Source: JBCCMQ01 sp039026235
Lineage (GTDB): Bacteria; Pseudomonadota; Alphaproteobacteria; Rhodobacterales; Rhodobacteraceae
DNA length: 64,000 nt
NCBI GenBank assembly: GCA_039026235.1
Contig: JBCCMQ010000001.1
Span: 124,001 to 188,000 of the forward strand
Direction: 5' to 3'
The notes under the pieces were generated by a model. It was not told the origin of the DNA. It was given only the letters and a program-made list of their open reading frames with translations, and searched no databases. The position numbers and the translations under genes are program-made. Below are positions 50,114 to 58,589 of the stretch, piece after piece. How positions within the stretch are numbered: the first letter of the stretch is position 1; the number at the start of each line of letters is the position of its first letter.

Positions 50114-50660
50114 GCCCAGGCGCCCGGGTCAGGTGATCTTCCTGCACGGCGCTTCCAGTAGCGGTAAATCGACCATCGCGAGGGCGCTGATGATGCGTAT
50201 CGACGCGCCGTTCATGCACATCTCAATCGATCACTTCCGTGATGACGGCGCCCTGCCATGGTCTCGCTTTTCTTCGGGAGAGTTTGATTGGGCCACATGC
50301 CGCGATCGCTTTTTCGACGGATTCCACCGGGCGCTGGGGGCTTTCTGCCAAAGCGGCAACAACCTAATCCTGGAACATATCCTGGACTCGGACGCATTTC
50401 TCTCTGCCTTGACCCATGCCCTCCAAGGTGTCGACGTGTTCACCGTGGGCGTTCACTGTCCAGCGGATGTGCTTGCAAAGCGCGAAGCCGCCCGGGGCGA
50501 CCGACGGTTAGGCAGCGCCCAGGAAGACCAACTCACCATTCACAAGGGCCACAGCTACGATCTTGATGTCGATGGGACGCGGCCGGTCGACCACATTCTG
50601 GCTGTATGGCGCCGACGCAAGCCTCCGCTCGCCTTTGCACGCGGGTTTCGGCCCGTGTAA
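50106..50660 (+). CDS. chloramphenicol phosphotransferase-like P-loop kinase
   Basis: 184 aa. Walker A is FLHGASSSGKSTIARAL; the CPT-family regions SIDHFRDD, NLILEHIL, VGVHCPADVLAKREAARGDR and HKGHSYDLDVDG are present. CPT-like proteins transfer phosphate to small molecules, and only one subgroup confers chloramphenicol resistance, so that should not be assumed. It overlaps phoH by 8 bases and is followed by ybeY 9 bases later, an unusual insertion in a conserved pair. Confidence 0.85.
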   Translation: MPEPRRPGQVIFLHGASSSGKSTIARALMMRIDAPFMHISIDHFRDDGALPWSRFSSGEFDWATCRDRFFDGFHRALGAFCQSGNNLILEHILDSDAFLSALTHALQGVDVFTVGVHCPADVLAKREAARGDRRLGSAQEDQLTIHKGHSYDLDVDGTRPVDHILAVWRRRKPPLAFARGFRPV

Positions 50661-50669
50661 AGCGGCGCA

Positions 50670-51146
50670 ATGCTGGTCGAGACGATCATCGAAGCTCCCG
50701 CATGGGAAGATCTGGACCTCGCGTCTCTGGCCGAGCGCGCTGCCGTGGCGGTTCTGGCCCAGTTCGGTCAGCCGCCCGAAGGGTATCTGATTGCGCTACT
50801 CGGCTGCAATGATGCAAGGATCGCGGAACTCAACGGCGATTTCAGGGATCGACCCACGCCAACGAACGTCCTCAGTTGGCCAATTACAGAGCTGGAAATG
50901 CGCTTGCCGCCACCGGGTGCGCCAGACGATCCGGAAGAACTGGGCGACATTGCCATTGCCTATGAAACCTGTGCTGCCGAAGCCGCAACGGCAGGCATTT
51001 CACTGTCTCACCACGTCACACATCTGATCGTTCATGCGATGTTACATCTTTTGGGGTATGATCATCAGACTGATGCCGAAGCACAGAGAATGGAAAATCT
51101 TGAGACGGCAATACTTGTCAGCATGGGCCACCCTGACCCATATTAG
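50670..51146 (+). CDS. ybeY: endoribonuclease / rRNA maturation factor
   Basis: 158 aa. The zinc motif is HLIVHAMLHLLGYDH (H-x3-H-x5-H). NVLSWP and ELGDIAIA are also conserved. It takes part in 16S rRNA 3'-end processing and ribosome quality control. It lies in the phoH-(kinase)-ybeY-corC-lnt operon. Confidence 0.95.
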   Translation: MLVETIIEAPAWEDLDLASLAERAAVAVLAQFGQPPEGYLIALLGCNDARIAELNGDFRDRPTPTNVLSWPITELEMRLPPPGAPDDPEELGDIAIAYETCAAEAATAGISLSHHVTHLIVHAMLHLLGYDHQTDAEAQRMENLETAILVSMGHPDPY

Positions 51147-51175
51147 GCCGCAGCGGGTGTGAGGCCCGATCTTAT

Positions 51176-52069
51176 TTGGACAAAATGATGGGCGATGACG
51201 TCGACGGGTCTTCTAGCGCAGCGCACGGCGCGCAGGACCAGGAAGAAGGGCCAAGGGGATTTTTTGGCCGCATTATCGGCGCTCTAAGCGCTGACTCAGA
51301 AAAACAAGGGACGGACAACGGGCCGGGTCTCAACGGCCATGCGCGTCCGCAGCAGGCGCTGGGCATGCTCAACCTGCGGCGCCTGCGTCTGGATGACGTG
51401 TCTATTCCCAAAGTCGAGATTGCGGCCGTTCCCGTCGATATCGGCAAGGACGAACTTATCGCTGTGTTCCGGAACTCTGGGTTTTCCCGTCTTCCGGTCT
51501 TTGACGGCACGCTCGATACGCCGCTTGGGATGGTGCATCTGAAAGACCTGGCGCTGGTGCACGGCTTTAATGGTGGCGGGCCAGAATTCGACCTGCGGGC
51601 CATGGTGCGCCCGCTTCTGTTCGCGCCTCCGTCGATGCCCATCGGGGTCATGCTGCAAAAGATGCAAAGCGACCGCATCCATATGGCCCTGGTGATTGAC
51701 GAATACGGTGGCGTCGATGGTCTGGTGACTTTGGAAGACCTGATTGAGCCCGTGGTCGGTGAGATTGCCGACGAACACGACGTCGAAGAAACCCAGCCGT
51801 GGGTCCGCGAAAACACCGGCTGCTATGTGGTACAGGCACGGGCGCCGCTGGAGGATTTCGAGAACGAGATTGGCATCGCCCTGCATGACCCAGAGGCCGA
51901 TGACGAAATCGACACAATGGGTGGGCTGGTCTTTGTCCTGACCGGAAGGGTCCCCGCGCGCGGCGAAGTGGTGCCGCATCCTGCAGGCCCCGAGTTCGAG
52001 ATCCTGGATGCCGACGCGCGGCGCGTTAAACGCTTGCGCGTCCGCGTACCGGATGCCAACTGGTCCTAG
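51176..52069 (+). CDS. CBS-pair transporter-associated protein (CorC/HlyC-like)
   Basis: 297 aa, soluble. Two CBS domains cover about residues 68-190 (VDIGKDELIAVFRNSGFSRLPVFD, ALVIDEYGGVDGLVTLEDLIEPVVGEI), followed by a CorC_HlyC domain (about 205-295). Members are linked to magnesium/cobalt efflux or envelope maintenance. The start is uncertain: TTG 51176 or ATG 51185. Its place between ybeY and lnt is common in proteobacteria. Confidence 0.88.
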   Translation: MDKMMGDDVDGSSSAAHGAQDQEEGPRGFFGRIIGALSADSEKQGTDNGPGLNGHARPQQALGMLNLRRLRLDDVSIPKVEIAAVPVDIGKDELIAVFRNSGFSRLPVFDGTLDTPLGMVHLKDLALVHGFNGGGPEFDLRAMVRPLLFAPPSMPIGVMLQKMQSDRIHMALVIDEYGGVDGLVTLEDLIEPVVGEIADEHDVEETQPWVRENTGCYVVQARAPLEDFENEIGIALHDPEADDEIDTMGGLVFVLTGRVPARGEVVPHPAGPEFEILDADARRVKRLRVRVPDANWS

Positions 52070-52120
52070 GGGCTGCTTGGCGGACGGCCAGTGGCCCTGC
52101 GATTTTGCAGGAGACCGGAA

Positions 52121-53653
52121 TTGACGGCTGAAGACGCGCTTCCCCTGTCGGGGATGTCGACGCGCAGGCGCCGCTGGGCGGCGTTGGCAGCAGGCGTTTT
52201 CGCGGGTGCGGGGCAAGCCCCGTTCGATCTTTGGTTTGTCGCATTGCCGTCTCTTGCGCTTCTTTGCCTGCTGCACATGGGGTCCGTTACCCGTCGGGAG
52301 GCGGCACTGACGACATATCTTGGCGCGCTTGGCTATTTTGCGCTGACGCTTTTCTGGATAGTCGAGCCCTTTCTGGTGGATGTGGGGCGCCACGGCTGGA
52401 TGGCGCCCTTCGCGCTTTTGTTTTTGTCCGCTGGCCTTGCGCTGCTCTGGGGCGCAGCGGGTCTGATCGCTCGGGTGGTCCTGCCGGCGGGTCACAGATT
52501 GGATCCGTTGGCATGGGCCGTGCTCTTGACGGTCAGCGAGGTCGTGCGAAGCCATCTGCTGACCGGCTTTCCATGGGTTCTGCCAGGTTACATGTGGGAG
52601 GCGACGCCGATCGCCCAATGGTTCGCATTCTTTGGACCGCATGGCATGAACTTTCTGACATTCGCGGTCGCATGCGGTCTCGCGGCGGCCATTCTGGCCG
52701 GTCGCCGCGGCTGGATCGCCGCCGGATGTGGCTTGGCCGCCCTTGCAGGCGCGGCCATTCTGACAGCGGTGAGCCTTCCGGCGGCGGTCGCGCCAGACGG
52801 TCCGATTATCCGCGTCGTCCAACCCAATGCCGAACAACACCTGAAGTGGCAGCCGAACTGGCGCCGTGTGTTCTTAGAGCGCGCGATTACGCTGACGGGT
52901 GCAGAACCACTCAACGGCGGACAAAGGCCCGACATAATTGTCTGGCCAGAGACATCGGTGCCGTCGCTTTTATCCATGTCAGGGCCGGTGTTCGAGGCGG
53001 TATCGACCGCTGCGGGCGAGGCTGAGGTCGTGCTCGGCATTCAGCGCAGGCAGGGCGAGCAGGCCTTCAACAGCCTGGTACTGCTCAACGACCAAGGCGC
53101 GCTGGGCGCGATCTACGACAAGCACCATCTGGTTCCCTTCGGAGAATACATGCCGATGCGCGACACGGCGGCGCGGTTGGGTCTTCGCGCTTTTGCCGAC
53201 CAACTGGGCCGGGGGTATACGGCCGGGCCGCCCCCGCGGCCGATCACATTCGCCAATGCCGGGCCGGCCATGCCTTTGATCTGCTATGAGGCTATCTTTC
53301 CACAGCTGGTCGGGGGTTATGACGCGCGGCCCGACTGGATCATCCAGATTACCAATGACGCTTGGTTCGGGAAAGTCTCGGGACCCTATCAGCATCTGGC
53401 CCAGGCGCGGCTTCGGGCCATTGAGCAGGGCCTGCCGCTGGTCCGCGCAGCCAATACAGGGGTCTCGGCAATCATCGATGCCCATGGTCGCACCGTTGCC
53501 GAGATTGCCCTTGGCGAGGCCGGATTTGCCGATGCAGCGCTACCGTCGCCCAGGCCGCCCACGATCTATAGTCGGACAGGCGACTTGCCCGCCTACTTGG
53601 CGATGGCTCTGTGCTTTTCGGGTCTGATTGTCGCCCGACGCACGCTTTCCTAA
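52121..53653 (+). CDS. lnt: apolipoprotein N-acyltransferase
   Basis: 510 aa. The N-terminal half has six or more membrane helices. The C-terminal nitrilase-like domain carries the triad Glu in WPETSVPS, Lys in YDKHHLVPFGEYMP and Cys in PLICYEAIFP. It completes lipoprotein triacylation in the inner membrane. The TTG start at 52121 is preferred because AGGAG lies 7 bases upstream; a GTG at 52091 has no such site. Confidence 0.93.
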   Translation: MTAEDALPLSGMSTRRRRWAALAAGVFAGAGQAPFDLWFVALPSLALLCLLHMGSVTRREAALTTYLGALGYFALTLFWIVEPFLVDVGRHGWMAPFALLFLSAGLALLWGAAGLIARVVLPAGHRLDPLAWAVLLTVSEVVRSHLLTGFPWVLPGYMWEATPIAQWFAFFGPHGMNFLTFAVACGLAAAILAGRRGWIAAGCGLAALAGAAILTAVSLPAAVAPDGPIIRVVQPNAEQHLKWQPNWRRVFLERAITLTGAEPLNGGQRPDIIVWPETSVPSLLSMSGPVFEAVSTAAGEAEVVLGIQRRQGEQAFNSLVLLNDQGALGAIYDKHHLVPFGEYMPMRDTAARLGLRAFADQLGRGYTAGPPPRPITFANAGPAMPLICYEAIFPQLVGGYDARPDWIIQITNDAWFGKVSGPYQHLAQARLRAIEQGLPLVRAANTGVSAIIDAHGRTVAEIALGEAGFADAALPSPRPPTIYSRTGDLPAYLAMALCFSGLIVARRTLS

Positions 53654-53661
53654 TTGACCTC

Positions 53662-53688
53662 GGGCGCCCGGCGCCCTAGGCGGTTTTT
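53662..53688 (+). terminator. possible terminator between lnt and metK
   Basis: GGGCGC-CCG-GCGCCC forms a compact stem at 53662-53676. A T5 run follows at 53684-53688, but seven bases separate the two. An overlapping alternative hairpin (CGCC-CTA-GGCG) abuts the T run. It would separate the phoH-lnt transcript from metK. Confidence 0.45.
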
Positions 53689-53696
53689 CCACGCGC

Positions 53697-53740
53697 CGCC
53701 ACAACGGCTTCCTGACGTGGCGGTTCAAGTGCAATGGAGC
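53697..53740 (+). promoter_or_regulatory. SAM/SAH riboswitch controlling metK translation
   Basis: Stem CGCCAC (53697-53702) pairs with GTGGCG (53717-53722) and encloses the conserved AACGGCTTCCTGAC loop. The downstream CAATGGAGC (53732-53740) contains the metK Shine-Dalgarno GGAG and is positioned to pair back with the loop as a pseudoknot. This matches the SAM/SAH motif described upstream of metK in Rhodobacterales. Ligand binding would hide the ribosome-binding site and lower SAM synthetase production. The assignment is by consensus recall and hand folding. Confidence 0.85.
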
Positions 53741-53746
53741 GTCTTA

Positions 53747-54913
53747 ATGTCCCGACAGAACTACCTCTTTACGTCCGAGTCCGTCTCGGAGGGCCACCCC
53801 GATAAGGTCTGTGACCGGATTTCCGACGCCGTTCTCGACGCTTTACTAACGGAAGAGGCCAACGCGCGGGTCGCCTGCGAGACCTTCGCGACCTCCAGCC
53901 TTGTCGTTATCGGCGGCGAAGTGGGTCTTTCCGACCAAGAGCGGCTGAAGGACATGATGGGTCGCATCGGCCAGATTGCCCGCGACTGCATCAAGGACAT
54001 CGGGTACGAACAGGACAAGTTCCACTGGAACACCTGCCACGTGATGAACTTTCTGCACGAACAATCCGCCCATATCGCCCAAGGGGTCGACCGCGACGGG
54101 GCAGGGGATCAGGGCATCATGTTCGGCTATGCGGTGAAGGAAACGCCCGAACTGATGCCGGCACCGATCCAATACGCCCACGCCATCCTGCGCCGCCTGG
54201 CCGAGGCCCGTAAGTCGGGCGCCGCCGCCAGCCTCAAACCCGACGCCAAAAGCCAGCTCACGCTGCGCTACGAAGACGGCAAGCCGGTTGAGGTCACCTC
54301 TATCGTGCTCTCCACACAGCACGAAAGCGAGGATCAGACCTCCGACGACATCCGCGCCATTGTCGAGCCGCACATCCGTGACGTCCTGCCCTCGGGCTGG
54401 ATCACCGAGGCGACCGAATGGTGGGTCAACCCGACCGGCACCTTCGTCATCGGCGGCCCCGACGGCGACGCCGGGCTGACCGGCCGCAAGATCATCGTCG
54501 ACACCTATGGCGGCGCGGCCCCCCACGGCGGCGGCGCGTTTTCCGGCAAGGACCCCACCAAGGTTGATCGCTCGGCGGCTTACGCCGCGCGCTACCTCGC
54601 CAAGAACGTTGTGGCCGCCGGTCTGGCCGAACGCTGCACGTTGCAGCTTTCCTACGCCATTGGCGTGGCCAAGCCGCTTTCGATCTACGTCGACACCCAC
54701 GGCACCGGCGCCGTGCCCGAGGCCCGCATCGAAGAGGTGCTCGCCAAAGAGGTCGACCTGACGCCGCGCGGCATCCGCACCCGGCTGGAACTCAACAAGC
54801 CGATTTACCAGCGTACCGCCGCCTACGGCCATTTCGGCCGCGACCCCGATGCCGACGGCGGCTTCTCGTGGGAACGCACGGACCTCGTCGATACCTTGAA
54901 GGCGGCAATTTAG
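53747..54913 (+). CDS. metK: S-adenosylmethionine synthetase
   Basis: 388 aa. N-terminal FTSESVSEGHPDKVCDRISDAVLDA, the methionine/ATP-loop GAGDQGIMFGYA, and GGGAFSGKDPTKVDRSAAYAARY are canonical. It makes SAM from methionine and ATP. ATG 53747 follows the riboswitch-embedded GGAG by 7 bases; upstream codons belong to the leader, not the protein. Confidence 0.97.
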   Translation: MSRQNYLFTSESVSEGHPDKVCDRISDAVLDALLTEEANARVACETFATSSLVVIGGEVGLSDQERLKDMMGRIGQIARDCIKDIGYEQDKFHWNTCHVMNFLHEQSAHIAQGVDRDGAGDQGIMFGYAVKETPELMPAPIQYAHAILRRLAEARKSGAAASLKPDAKSQLTLRYEDGKPVEVTSIVLSTQHESEDQTSDDIRAIVEPHIRDVLPSGWITEATEWWVNPTGTFVIGGPDGDAGLTGRKIIVDTYGGAAPHGGGAFSGKDPTKVDRSAAYAARYLAKNVVAAGLAERCTLQLSYAIGVAKPLSIYVDTHGTGAVPEARIEEVLAKEVDLTPRGIRTRLELNKPIYQRTAAYGHFGRDPDADGGFSWERTDLVDTLKAAI

Positions 54914-54974
54914 ACGCCACAGACAGACATTCGAAATTCAGCAACCAACAGCTGCAAGTTTCTAGGCGATGCCT

Positions 54975-55871
54975 TCAGGCGTGTGCGTGTCTCAGATCGT
55001 CTGAGGGCCATCCAGCCTTGTCTGCCGCACCATCGTAAAGACTTTGCAGGAACGACAGGATCGCTGCGCCCGGATCGTCGCCCGCCACGGCGTCCGCATA
55101 TTTTAGGATGGCTAGAGCGCCGCCGTTCTTTTCGGCCCAGAAAGAAGGTGTCGGAGCCAGCGGCACCGCGTTCAGCCCTGCCGGTTCGGGGTAGGCGTAT
55201 CCGTAGAATGCGGCTTCGGGAAAGCTGTCGTCGCCTGCCCAGAACCCCACCGAGATGACCTCGTGCGAATAGGCCTCCCGATCCGATTGTGTCCCACCTT
55301 CGAGTGGATGTGCCCGTCCCGAAAAGCGCGTCACAACCAGATCGAAAGAGTGCCAGTAAAGCTGAACAGGTGTTTGCTTACCGTTGAATTCGCTTCGAAA
55401 CTCTTCAAAAACGCCCGAAATCGCACAGAGCGCACGCCAGAAATCAGAGACTGCCGCGCTGTCATAGGCGCGCGTTGCCGTATCTTCGGCGAAAGGTGTT
55501 TTTGATTTATTGTCATAGGGTACGGCGACGATCGTCACGGCTATGTCCAGAGCCGCCAGGTGCTCAAAGATTTCCCTGTAGAATGCGCTAACCGTCAGCC
55601 CCGGGACCGCGAAGCCGCTTTGGCGCCCATCATTGCGACTGATGGTCACCGTATGGTCCAGCATGTCGAACAGGATCTCAAACCCACCGTAGGCGTAGGG
55701 GATGCGACCGGTCGTCAGGCCGCGGACGTGCGGGTAAAGCGTGACGTGCCACCAGTGGTTCAGCTTGGGGTGCGTTTTCAGGCGTATCTTGCCGATGATC
55801 TGCAAGAACAGGTGCAACGTGTCTTTCGTGTCGACCCAATCAGGGTAGGAAAGGGCAGGCCATGTGTTCAT
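54975..55871 (-). CDS. DUF5996 family protein
   Basis: 298 aa, cytosolic. Conserved elements include DWVDTKDTLHLFLQIIGKIRL, HWWHVTLYPHVRGLTTGRIPY, PVQLYWHSFDLVVTRFSG and EVISVGFWAGD. The family has no known activity. It converges with metK and lies upstream-to-downstream with the LysE gene on the same strand. Confidence 0.82.
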   Translation of the reverse strand: MNTWPALSYPDWVDTKDTLHLFLQIIGKIRLKTHPKLNHWWHVTLYPHVRGLTTGRIPYAYGGFEILFDMLDHTVTISRNDGRQSGFAVPGLTVSAFYREIFEHLAALDIAVTIVAVPYDNKSKTPFAEDTATRAYDSAAVSDFWRALCAISGVFEEFRSEFNGKQTPVQLYWHSFDLVVTRFSGRAHPLEGGTQSDREAYSHEVISVGFWAGDDSFPEAAFYGYAYPEPAGLNAVPLAPTPSFWAEKNGGALAILKYADAVAGDDPGAAILSFLQSLYDGAADKAGWPSDDLRHAHA

Positions 55872-55939
55872 GCTGATGCTCCTTCGTCTCAGTGTGCCAG
55901 TCTCGCGGTTTAGGCGAGCGCCGGATCGGACCGCCGGCG

Positions 55940-56545
55940 TTATTCAACAGCCAGTTTGGCGCCCAGCAATCCGAAGGCGCCGGCAAAGCTGCGCTTGATC
56001 CACCGCATGACTTTCGGTTGCCGGATGACATAGTCTCGCGTAGCGGCCGCAAAGGCGCCGTAGCCGATGAAGACCACGAAAGTCATGGCCATGAACACCG
56101 CTGCGAGCGCCACCAGTTCTGCGGTGGCGTTCACTGGTGCGACCGACAGAAACTGCGGCAGGAAAGCCAGAAAAAACAGGGATAGTTTTGGATTGAGTAT
56201 GTTGATCAACGTGCCGGTGGCAGCAATTTTCCAGAAACTATTCTTCGCGTCTTCCTCGGTGATCTCCAGGGCGCCTCCGTCTCGAAGGATGCTCCACGCC
56301 ATATAGAACAGATACAGGACGCCCAAGTATTTGATCACCAGAAACGCAAGCGCGCTGGTGTGCAACAGGGCCGACAGGCCGACGATGCTCGCCAGGGCGG
56401 CGGGCGCTATTCCAAGCGTACAGCCGAAGGCGGCGGCGACGCTTGCCGAGAATCCGCGTCCCAGCCCGACGGCGAGCGTGTATATCACGCCGGTTCCCGG
56501 CAGAAGAACGACGATCATGGAAGTGATCAGAAATTCGATGGACAT
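55940..56545 (-). CDS. LysE/RhtB-family exporter
   Basis: 201 aa with six hydrophobic helices. LLPGTGVIYTLAVGLGRGFSASVAAAFGCTLG is the LysE N-terminal signature (the usual P-G-P is P-G-T here), and NILNPKLSLFFLAFLPQF is the conserved mid-protein motif. It probably exports an amino acid or related metabolite. Confidence 0.88.
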   Translation of the reverse strand: MSIEFLITSMIVVLLPGTGVIYTLAVGLGRGFSASVAAAFGCTLGIAPAALASIVGLSALLHTSALAFLVIKYLGVLYLFYMAWSILRDGGALEITEEDAKNSFWKIAATGTLINILNPKLSLFFLAFLPQFLSVAPVNATAELVALAAVFMAMTFVVFIGYGAFAAATRDYVIRQPKVMRWIKRSFAGAFGLLGAKLAVE

Positions 56546-56678
56546 GGCACGGCCCTTTTGCAGGGGGTAACGTCACAGGCTTCAATGGGCTTGTAAACGG
56601 CGGAAGTGCGGCATCTGTCGTGCGGGTCCGCACCAACGGCCATCGGCCAACGGGGGGGTAATCTGCCGGGCACGCTCG

Positions 56679-57518
56679 TCAGTTTTGGGCCGCGATGTGG
56701 GCGGCAAAGGCGGCGGCGTAGTCAGGATGCCAGCGGCTGAGCGGCGGGCGGTTTTCAATAAGATCTCCCGCGGCCCAGGCAATGCGTTTCTCGTCCAGTT
56801 CACGTGGTACATCATTGTCCGGGCAGAGGATGTAAAAATCGCCTTGGTTCACGCTGTCGATGAAAAATTCAGCCGTTTCAGCGGCTGTCCACGCCGCTGC
56901 CGGTCTTTCGACCGCTCCGGTCAGGGGCGTATGAACAAACCCCGGAATGAGAAGATGCGCCGAGATCTGCGCCCCGTCGGTGTTGCGCAGCTCATGGGCA
57001 AGCGCTTCGGTGAAGGCTTTCAACCCGGCCTTGGAGACATTGTAGGCGGGGTTGCCGGGCGGTGTCGTGATGCCCTGTTTGGAGCCTGTGTTGACGATTG
57101 CACCGGGGCGGCCCCGTTCGACCATTCGCGGGGCAAAGACCTGGGTTCCGTGGATCGCACCCCAAAGATTGACACCCAGTGTATTCTGCCACGCATCAAG
57201 CGGACCCATGCAGGACGAGCTGAGGCCGATACCAGCGTTGTTCATCAGGATGTCGGTGCCGCCAAAGCGATCCGCCACGTCCGCTTCCAGCGCTTCGATC
57301 TGGCCGCGGTCCGCGACATCGGTCGAGGCTGTCATCACCTCCGCCGCCCCGGCCGCGTCCAGTTGATCCTTGGCGGCCGCAAGCTTGTCCGCTGCGCGGT
57401 CGACGATAACAAGTCGCATGCCCATGCCGGCAAATCTGTTTGCAGTGGCCAGTCCAATCCCGGATGCGCCACCAGTGATCACGGCCACGGAATCAGAAGT
57501 AAATGCGGAGTGGGTCAT
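56679..57518 (-). CDS. SDR-family oxidoreductase
   Basis: 279 aa. Cofactor motif TGGASGIG, NNAG in ILMNNAGIG, catalytic Ser in NTGSKQG and Tyr-x3-Lys in YNVSK. The unusually long C-terminus ends in HPDYAAAFAAHIAAQ. The substrate is unknown. It lies 84 bases downstream of a second SDR gene on the same strand. Confidence 0.9.
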   Translation of the reverse strand: MTHSAFTSDSVAVITGGASGIGLATANRFAGMGMRLVIVDRAADKLAAAKDQLDAAGAAEVMTASTDVADRGQIEALEADVADRFGGTDILMNNAGIGLSSSCMGPLDAWQNTLGVNLWGAIHGTQVFAPRMVERGRPGAIVNTGSKQGITTPPGNPAYNVSKAGLKAFTEALAHELRNTDGAQISAHLLIPGFVHTPLTGAVERPAAAWTAAETAEFFIDSVNQGDFYILCPDNDVPRELDEKRIAWAAGDLIENRPPLSRWHPDYAAAFAAHIAAQN

Positions 57519-57602
57519 GCTTGTTTTCCTTATCTTCTTCGTGCGGCGACGCGGCTACCAAGGCAAAAGTCGCTGGCCGGCATACCCGCCGGCCAGCCTT
57601 TT

Positions 57603-58490
57603 TCACTGGGCCGCTTCGTAGCTTGCCACCTTCAACTCAAGCATGGAGCCCATGCCGAAGTTCGTGAAAAGCGCTTTGGTCGTGGCGGAAAGCTGATCGT
57701 TCATAGGCTTAATCAGATCACCCATGCCAATCTTGTCAACCTCGGTGCGGAACGGGCGTGTGCCCGTTGCGGCGCCAACCACTTCCACGATGGCTTCGCT
57801 GACCAGTGAGGAGGACTGCTGAGGATTGGCGGCAAAGACGTCGGCCATCATCTGGCTGGCGCCGTTCAAAGCGTCCACCAAAGGCCCGTATCCCGCGTTT
57901 CTGTCGGTCGAGCTCGGGTGCAGAAGGTTCCCGTGGAACTCGGTGGGAAACGCGCCAGGTTCGACAATCGCCACGTCCACGCCAAACTGGCTGAGTTCTG
58001 CACGGTAGTTTTCGCTCATCGCTTCCAGCGCCCATTTGGTCGCGTTGTAGGGGCCGTAGAATGGCAGTGCCACGCGTCCAAGCAGGCTTGATACATTGAC
58101 GATCAGCCCTTCGCCCCGGGCACGCATGCCGGGCAAGGTGGCGCGGATCATCCGCTGAACGCCAAAGACGTTGATGTCAAAGACCTTCTGGAAGTCGGCG
58201 GCCGAAAAATTCTCTTGCAGCCCGTGAACGCCGACGCCTGCGTTGTTGATAAGCACCTCGATGCTGCCAAGTGCCGCCTCGGCCTCGGCGACCCCCGCTT
58301 CAACTGACGCATCGTCGGTCACGTCGATGTCGATTATCTGGGCACCCAAGGCTTTCAGCTCGGCGGCGGGTTCTGCATTGCGCCCTTCAGGGTCCCTGAC
58401 GGTGCCGGCGACCCTGTGGCCGGCATTGATGAGATCGGCAACGATCAGTTTCCCAAAGCCGCTGCTTGCGCCTGTAATCAGAATGTTCAT
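57603..58490 (-). CDS. SDR-family oxidoreductase
   Basis: 295 aa. Cofactor motif ILITGASSGFG, NNAG in VLINNAGVG, catalytic Ser in NVSSLLG and Tyr-x3-Lys in YNATK. ATG 58490 has GGAG 6 bases upstream. It is divergent from a LysR gene, which probably controls it. A second SDR follows, possibly in the same transcript. Confidence 0.9.
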   Translation of the reverse strand: MNILITGASSGFGKLIVADLINAGHRVAGTVRDPEGRNAEPAAELKALGAQIIDIDVTDDASVEAGVAEAEAALGSIEVLINNAGVGVHGLQENFSAADFQKVFDINVFGVQRMIRATLPGMRARGEGLIVNVSSLLGRVALPFYGPYNATKWALEAMSENYRAELSQFGVDVAIVEPGAFPTEFHGNLLHPSSTDRNAGYGPLVDALNGASQMMADVFAANPQQSSSLVSEAIVEVVGAATGTRPFRTEVDKIGMGDLIKPMNDQLSATTKALFTNFGMGSMLELKVASYEAAQ

Positions 58491-58574
58491 GTCACTCTCC
58501 ATTTTGCCCGGGATTGGGCCGTGGTGTCAGGCTGAGATACGCCTTGAACAATAACCAGAACAGTGAGATAAATT

Positions 58575-58589
58575 TGAACTTATGGTTCA
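58575..58589. promoter_or_regulatory. inverted repeat over the lysR start codon
   Basis: TGAAC-TTATG-GTTCA (58575-58589) contains the ATG of the LysR gene in its spacer. Binding there would block LysR translation initiation or transcript elongation, fitting autorepression, while leaving the divergent SDR promoter free. Confidence 0.45.

Noticed and set aside
51296..52840. A 514-codon open frame on the minus strand opposite the CorC-like gene and lnt
   Set aside because: It is antisense to two well-supported genes and has the Arg/Gln/His/Pro-rich composition of a reverse-frame artefact in GC-rich DNA. No ribosome-binding site or domain is seen.
53846..54832. A 328-codon open frame antisense to metK
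   Set aside because: metK codon bias and conservation fully explain the region; the antisense product has no recognisable domain.
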